In this document: in pieces, positions 59,901 through 64,000 of the stretch
Numbering within the stretch: position 1 is the first letter of the stretch
Layout of the letters: each line of letters begins with the position of its first letter
From: Cynocephalus volans
Taxonomy: Eukaryota > Chordata > Mammalia > Dermoptera > Cynocephalidae
DNA: 64,000 nt
Reading direction: 5' to 3'
NCBI RefSeq assembly: GCF_027409185.1
Contig: NC_084472.1
Coordinates: 49,525,427 to 49,589,426, forward strand
Program-made: the position numbers and the translations under genes
Notes under the pieces: model-generated
Seen by the model: the letters and a program-made list of their open reading frames with translations, nothing else
The model's database searches: none
Told to the model about the DNA's origin: nothing

Positions 59901-62131
59901 GTTCAAAAGAATATAAATTTCCAGGAGGAGTAATACAACTGGCACAATATTGGAAAAATGAAAGCGAACTGAGCAACAATGAAAAAATTTTTAGTAAATT
60001 CCTGAATCAGGTAATTGAGAAACATGTTTTGATGAGTATTAAGGTGAATGACATATGGAATTTAGATTGAATTCAGGCTCCTTTTGGACAAAAGAAAAAA
60101 AAAAAGATCTAGTCAAACATTGGTTGATTCGATCAATGTAAACTGTTAAATGAAGCTTCAATGTGGATTTAGGAACTTAACTTCTCTGGCACGGATAGAT
60201 ACATTAATGAAAAGACTAGATGCTGGTGCTCTCTTTCCACTGGTTTTAAAGGCTGAACTGGCTGTATTGCTGAGTTGTAGAATCAGATTTTCTGGGTTTA
60301 AATCCTAGTTCTGCCACTTCTTAGGTGTGTGACATGAGGTAAATTTCTCAGCCAACTTAGATTTTAATTCCATCATCTGTGAAATAGGGAGACTAATACT
60401 ACCAACCTTATAAGATTGTTGTGAGGAATAAGTGACATAATAAATGTAAAGGACATAGAAAATTGCATATTCTTAGTGAGGGCTGCATAAATATTAGTTA
60501 CTATTGTGATTATATGAATTGTTAAGTTGCTGAGTAGGTCGTTATCTAGCTAACTGCATTTCTTTTGTCTCTTTCTTTTTTAAGCATCAAAATGCCCTCA
60601 GTCTGAGTACACTCAGGATTTATAACAATGGATTAAGACAGCCACATTTTCATTTTAATGCAAATGAAATGGGATATGTATTAAGTGGATGTGGACAGGT
60701 AATTTCTCTGTAAACATTTTTGACTTTCTTTTTTAATACAGAAAAAAGAAAATGGGAGGTATTTCTTTGTTTTGGCTCAGTAGTTAGTAAAAAGACTCAG
60801 TCCTAATGGCTTTCTGGACACAGTTTCTATAGAGGATACCATGCAGACCCTGCGAGTTTCTAAGTATGGTGAGATAGATTCAAGACGTGCATGAGAAGAA
60901 GCTAAGAATATTTCAGAAGTGATAAAGATATTATCACTTATAATAGAGGGAATGCAATAATTGCTTAAGTTTTCAGGGTTTTGTATCCTCAAGTAACACA
61001 AAGGGGAAAATACTGCCCTTTGGGAAAGAGGAAAAGCTGTTTGCCTCTCAGTATAATGTGAGTGGGGGTAGCTCGGGAGGTGTGGAGCATCAGTAGGGTG
61101 GCCATATAGTCCAGTTTGTCCAGGACACTCCTGATGTATACTTGTTGTCTTGGTGAAATTATTGATAGCACCCCTGTTGACTGTTCAGAGAACCTGATTT
61201 GGATAATCAATTATACGGGTACCATAAGAAAAGCCAGGCCGTGTAGTGTGTTACCATAGTGATTTGGCTGTGGTTTGTCCAGACTTTCACTGGGGTTCCC
61301 TAGGGAAATGTACAATAGTATGCACAGGTTGAATGGGCTTGTCTAGCCTGTACCTTTCTCGACCTTGAAGGGAAGAACCAAAACCATACTGAAATTCACT
61401 CATTGTGTCATCCATAGCAAAAGTTTCATATTTTTAGAGGTGAAGGCTTTAATACATTGGAAAAGGGCATTGTAATTTTTCACAAATTATATTTCAATGA
61501 TCAGACTTTATTTTTGTTGTGCTTGTGTGTGTTGTGTGTGTGTGTACACATTTAGTCTCTAACTCTTTTAAGGAAGACTGTTATGATGCTGCTTTCCCAG
61601 AGGCCAATTTTTCCCAAGCAAGTGGAAAAGAGGGCATGGGAGTAGAAAACACTGAGGTTTAAATCTTCTGCCCAATCTGTTATGGAACGTAATTTGTAAC
61701 CCTTTATTAGAACACGGCAATCGATGCTCTTTTTGCCTGAAGTTCTGTGTATTAAATTCACTAATGCATTTTAAGGAAACTACTTAAATAGAGTATCTTT
61801 TGATTTCTGTGGGCTATGTCTCTGACACAGGAGATTTAATGTGAAAGATGGCCTCTATCTTCCATTTTTATCCTTGCTTAGAAGTCCCTATATAACCATG
61901 TGCTTTTATTCACCCGTTCTTCACTATTAATACTCATTCTTAATGAATATTTTATTTTATTTGCTTGTTTTTTTCCCCCTTTAGGTGGGCATTATTAATA
62001 CTCAGGGTGACATAGAGTTTAACATTCACATTGGAGATGTGATATTTTTCCCCATTGGAACTCAGCATTACATTAAAAGCACATGTGATGAGGATTTGCT
62101 TTTCATTCTTGCCTTCAGCACTGGAGACCAG
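53911..62131 (+). CDS. Type II membrane protein with two cupin domains (germin/oxalate-decarboxylase-like); DYNAP-related N-terminus; 3' end beyond window
   Basis: Eight exons (53911-53994, 55361-55588, 56092-56298, 57588-57821, 58857-59010, 59901-60010, 60585-60698, 61985-62131) join in one open frame of 426 codons, all with AG/GT borders and no stop. Residues 1-33 are short and end basic (EKKR). Residues 36-64 form one membrane span. The large C-terminal part is predicted outside the cytosol, with N-glycosylation sites at N192, N283 and N322. Cupin 1 has H160, H162, E167 and H207; cupin 2 has H360, H362, E367 and H405, so both metal sites look complete. The domain pair resembles oxalate decarboxylase and spherulin/germin-like bicupins; Mn binding and enzyme activity are inference. 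The span resembles human DYNAP from memory. At least one further exon is expected right of 64,000. Confidence 0.88.
53995..55360 (+). other. Bicupin gene intron 1
   Basis: 1.4 kb, AT-rich, with a MIR at about 54,905-55,075 ('gcctcagtttactcattagg'). No other feature seen. Confidence 0.6.
55361..55588 (+). CDS. Bicupin gene exon 2: membrane anchor
   Basis: A 228-nt exon (76 codons, phase 0 both ends); acceptor 'aatttctcctag', donor AAG|GTATGG. It encodes EKKRQWSLM, then IFLVCLLACVITTAIGVLIL and SLVYVIT, a single long hydrophobic span with basic residues on the N-terminal side (positive-inside rule: N-terminus in the cytosol). A juxtamembrane linker follows. From memory the span is nearly the same as that of human DYNAP, which reads FLACLLACVIMTAIGVLI. 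Confidence 0.88.
56092..56298 (+). CDS. Bicupin gene exon 3: cupin 1, first motif
   Basis: A 207-nt exon, 69 codons, phase 0; acceptor 'tatgattttttag', donor CAG|GTATAA. It begins VFEYPGGEIQWARY and ends RAPHWHFNANEHGYLAQ, the cupin motif G-x4-HxH-x4-E (H160, H162, E167). The PGGxIQ word recurs at the start of cupin 2. Confidence 0.9.
56299..57587 (+). other. Bicupin gene intron 3
   Basis: 1.3 kb, AT-rich, with a short 'catgca' repeat near 57,248-57,266. No gene or clear interspersed repeat is seen. Confidence 0.55.
57588..57821 (+). CDS. Bicupin gene exon 4: cupin 1, second motif
   Basis: A 234-nt exon, 78 codons, phase 0; acceptor 'gtttatgttttag', donor AAG|GTATGT. It encodes GTAWIGVVDDGGEVVTTYNV and then AGQVIFFPKNTLHWIKNVG, the motif G-x5-P-x4-H-x3-N with metal ligand H207. 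The usual PxG is PxN here. It then encodes FFLLFFSTHDELQTLDVDDV, the closing strands and linker helix. Confidence 0.9.
57822..58856 (+). other. Bicupin gene intron 4
   Basis: 1 kb, containing palindromic MITE copy 2 at 58,420-58,504. Nothing else is seen. Confidence 0.6.
58420..58504. mobile_element. Palindromic mariner-like MITE, copy 2
   Basis: The left arm 'gggtccttcaaaaaggtcat' and right arm 'catgaccttttgaagtaccc' are inverted repeats around 'gcattatcttttaattctat'. TA-rich flanks. Same family as copies at 8,497 and 63,899. Confidence 0.6.
58857..59010 (+). CDS. Bicupin gene exon 5: inter-cupin linker
   Basis: A 154-nt exon (51 codons plus one base); acceptor 'ttcttctgtgtttcag', donor AAG|GTACTG. 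It encodes PEGGINFIRAFQKQEEDQGV, then NLPPNLAELVTNASYVQSPD and SLVWRYFYDLK, a helical linker with a glycosylation site (N283). The trailing G splits a Gly codon. Confidence 0.87.
59011..59900 (+). other. Bicupin gene intron 5
   Basis: 0.9 kb with no supported feature; some GC-richer unique sequence at 59,200-59,650. Confidence 0.55.
59901..60010 (+). CDS. Bicupin gene exon 6: start of cupin 2
   Basis: A 110-nt exon; acceptor 'ttcatctgatgcag', donor CAG|GTAATT. Its first two bases complete the split Gly codon, then SKEYKFPGGVIQLAQYWKNE and SELSNNEKIFSKFLNQ. FPGGVIQ mirrors YPGGEIQ of cupin 1, which points to an internal duplication. N322 is a glycosylation site. Confidence 0.88.
60270..60520 (+). 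repeat. MIR SINE in bicupin intron 6
   Basis: 'tttaaatcctagttctgcca', 'tctgtgaaatagggagacta' and 'agattgttgtgaggaataag' are MIR words in sense orientation. Confidence 0.75.
60585..60698 (+). CDS. Bicupin gene exon 7: cupin 2, first motif
   Basis: A 114-nt exon, 38 codons; acceptor 'ctctttcttttttaag', donor CAG|GTAATT. It encodes SLSTLRIYNNGLRQPHFHFN, then ANEMGYVLSGCGQ: ligands H360, H362 and E367. The match to cupin 1 (TLRIKSNGLRAPHWHFNANE) is striking, and the first His of each pair lies exactly 200 residues apart. Confidence 0.9.
60699..61984 (+). other. Bicupin gene intron 7
   Basis: 1.3 kb, AT-rich, with a short GT-rich stretch near 61,520-61,545. No other feature is supported. Confidence 0.55.
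61985..62131 (+). CDS. Bicupin gene exon 8: cupin 2, second motif
   Basis: A 147-nt exon, 49 codons; acceptor 'tttttccccctttag', donor CAG|GTAAGA. It encodes VGIINTQGDIEFNIHIGDVI, then FFPIGTQHYIKSTCDEDLLF and ILAFSTGDQ, with ligand H405 in the PxGxxH motif. The intron before it sits at nearly the same place in the cupin fold as the one between exons 3 and 4. Confidence 0.9.
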
Positions 62132-63689
62132 GTAAGAATAAACCAGCTTAACAGAGATTGCTGAACTTCAATAGTCTGCAGAATATTCTGCTAAGCAGTG
62201 TGTCTGGACTAAAGAGGGCCCTCCGTAAACGTGTGTTAAATGAATGAATGAATGAGCTGCATGAACCAATGTATGAAGAGAAGGAGAATCAAATAATTTT
62301 TTCATTTGGTTATAAAGGGGTTCAGTATATCACATTTCCTCTTAATTCCCCAAATTCTGAACCAACTGGGGGAAAAAAACCAGTATGTAGAGATCCATGA
62401 AATAATCTTTATTACTAATAAAACAGATATTAGAGAATGTGACTAATATCTTTGGGCAGGTGGGTTTCCTAATATTGCTCCTCAGAAGCCTCTCCATGTT
62501 GAGGCAGGCCCTTGTACACCTTATGGCAGAAAATAACAGAGCATGCTCTTTAAAGGTTTGCCAGCTCCCAGACAGAAAGAGGGAGAAGTTGTAGTGAGCA
62601 TACCCAATTTATTCTCCCCAAATGTACTGGGGTGGAGGGAAGACAGCAAGAGAAATGGGGGTGGGGGGGTGCAGGGAGAGAGAGAGAAATGCAGTTTCTT
62701 CTATATGAAAAGAAACTTCAGGAATTAGTAAAGTAGCATTTTTTCCCATCATTTTTAATTTTAAACAAATCTAATATATGATGATCTATATTTATTAAGA
62801 GAAATTATTCACTGCATTAGTTATCCACTTTAAAAAATTCACCCCAGGTTTCCTTAATTAGATGGAATAATGGGTTTGAGGAACAGGAATAGATTGTAGC
62901 AATTAAATTTTTAAAAATCCTTAGGGTTAGGTTATCTTCAGAGGCTGGGTGAGAATTAAACAGTCTGCTTAGGCACCGCTGGGGCAAGTCCAGGAGCAGA
63001 CAGACATCTCTCTTGACTGTGGTTCTTCCTACAAGGAGACCTAACAAGATCTCCAGGGAAGAACACAGAGTGAATTCTGCAGTATCATCAACAGGGCCTA
63101 AGTCTAAAGGGGGGCTAGGTCCTGCTTGATGATGCTCACTTCCCAGGATGACATCCTAGCTTCTTTGAGGCACACTGGCAAATTCTAGCACCTGTTTCCT
63201 TGGTTCTCAGAACCTTCCTAGGCATACGTGGCATGGGATTTGTGGAGAGCTATGTAAGAAGGAGATGGAACTACAAGTTGGTAGCAGGGAGGGAAAAAAA
63301 ATTCCAGTGACCCCTACTTTTGGTGTGGGTTACACTGCTACTGCCACCCTCTCAGTCACCACTCTCTACAGACATTTTAAGAATGAATTACAAAGTGAAA
63401 TCAAATCAAATTGAATATACATAGAAAAAGGGGAAGCTCAAGTTAAAATTAGCAAGAATTTCAAAAGTTAAGACTAAGAAAAGAGAACTATAAAATGAGT
63501 AGAATAAAAATTTTATGTAAAAGTGGAATATTACAAAGGTAAAAAATAAAGAATTAAAATAAATTTGGGAGATAAAATAAATAAGATCTAATGTATCATG
63601 ACAGGCTAATACCAACAAATTAAACCTCAAAAATATGAAAGAAGGATAAAAATGACAAAGAACCTTAAATACAAGCCAAAAATTAGAGA

Positions 63690-63830
63690 ATACAGATCTT
63701 TGAAAATTATCACACATTGTATACATGTATTGAAATATATCTCTGTACTCTATAAATATGCACCATCAATGTTGCAATAAAAAATTAATAAAAGATAAAA
63801 ATTATTAATAAAAAAAGATTATACTGGGTG
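63690..63830 (+). repeat. L1-like 3' end with A-rich tail
   Basis: 'cattgtatacatgtattgaa' and 'gtactctataaatatgcacc', followed by A-rich sequence, match the sense 3' end of mammalian L1 as I remember it. Confidence 0.55.
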
Positions 63831-63898
63831 TACTGGGTTGAACAAAATAAAGATGAACTCAACGTATCAAAAAAAAAAAGAGAGAGAGAGAATAGAAA

Positions 63899-63983
63899 TA
63901 CAAGAGTACTTCAAGAAGTTGGTAGAAAAATAGAATTAAAAGATAATATATGAATCCACGAACTTTTTGAAGATCCCTCTTGT
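63899..63983. mobile_element. Palindromic mariner-like MITE, copy 3
   Basis: The left arm 'gagtacttcaagaagttggt' and right arm 'ccacgaactttttgaagatc' form an inverted repeat around 'gaattaaaagataata'. It is in the opposite orientation to copies 1 and 2. Confidence 0.6.
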
Positions 63984-64000
63984 GGAGTTTTTAAATGAAA

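Larger units (their letters stand above)
62132..64000 (+). other. Bicupin gene intron 8 (continues past window)
   Basis: I looked for the expected next exon, which should resemble the ELQTLDVDD segment after cupin 1, and found none. The region holds G-rich and GA-rich runs (about 62,655-62,690), an L1-like 3' end with A-rich tail (about 63,690-63,830) and MITE copy 3. Confidence 0.55.

Noticed and set aside
62543..62728. Possible last exon of the bicupin gene near 62,560
   Set aside because: The segment after 'gtttgccag' does not resemble the expected cupin C-terminal extension, and the frame soon stops. The last exon is probably outside the window.

Overview
The window is 64 kb of AT-rich mammalian nuclear DNA: long introns, GT-AG splice sites, and MIR, L2, L1, hAT and LTR repeats. 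The host is a placental mammal other than human. A tRNA-Ile-derived SINE at 42,090 and tRNA-headed retroposons with an L1-like 3' part near 40,350-41,000 resemble, from memory, colugo (Dermoptera) CYN elements. I put that host call at about 0.5. No alignment or database search was run; all homologies come from reading translations.

Region 1 (1-25,931) holds the last four coding exons of a plus-strand gene that I recognise as C18orf54/LAS2 (exons 2324-2426, 9846-9977, 17771-17841, 25829-25901). The intron before its third visible exon carries a gammaretroviral provirus in the sense direction (11,038-17,276). It resembles the GALV/KoRV group. It has two LTRs identical by eye, a tRNA-Pro primer-binding site, a gag broken at a 39-A tract, a protease, a large pol deletion, a frameshifted integrase tail and an open env. 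Its right end is abnormal: beyond the normal CA terminus lies a 25-nt DNA copy of the 3' end of tRNA-Pro, then the 4-bp target duplication gcac. The next intron holds a GC-rich composite element with eight ~106-bp tandem units and an LTR-like part (about 19,840-22,250).

Region 2 (25,932-53,788) is intergenic. It holds two processed pseudogenes on the minus strand, TDG (about 32,760-35,895) and CBX3 (45,082-46,855, with a 14-bp target duplication). It also holds a hAT transposon with an 8-bp duplication (38,946-41,209) containing a nested retroposon with a 17-bp duplication, a tandem pair of old LTRs, and many old L1/L2/MIR fragments.

Region 3 (53,789-64,000) holds eight open coding exons of a plus-strand gene that runs off the right edge. 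It encodes a type II membrane protein with two cupin domains, each keeping all four metal ligands (His-x-His, Glu, His). Such germin/oxalate-decarboxylase-like bicupins are rarely discussed in mammals. The transmembrane exon closely resembles, from memory, that of human DYNAP, the gene expected next to C18orf54. The human DYNAP protein may therefore be a shortened derivative of an ancestral membrane bicupin. This gene and the tRNA-tailed provirus are the two most notable items.
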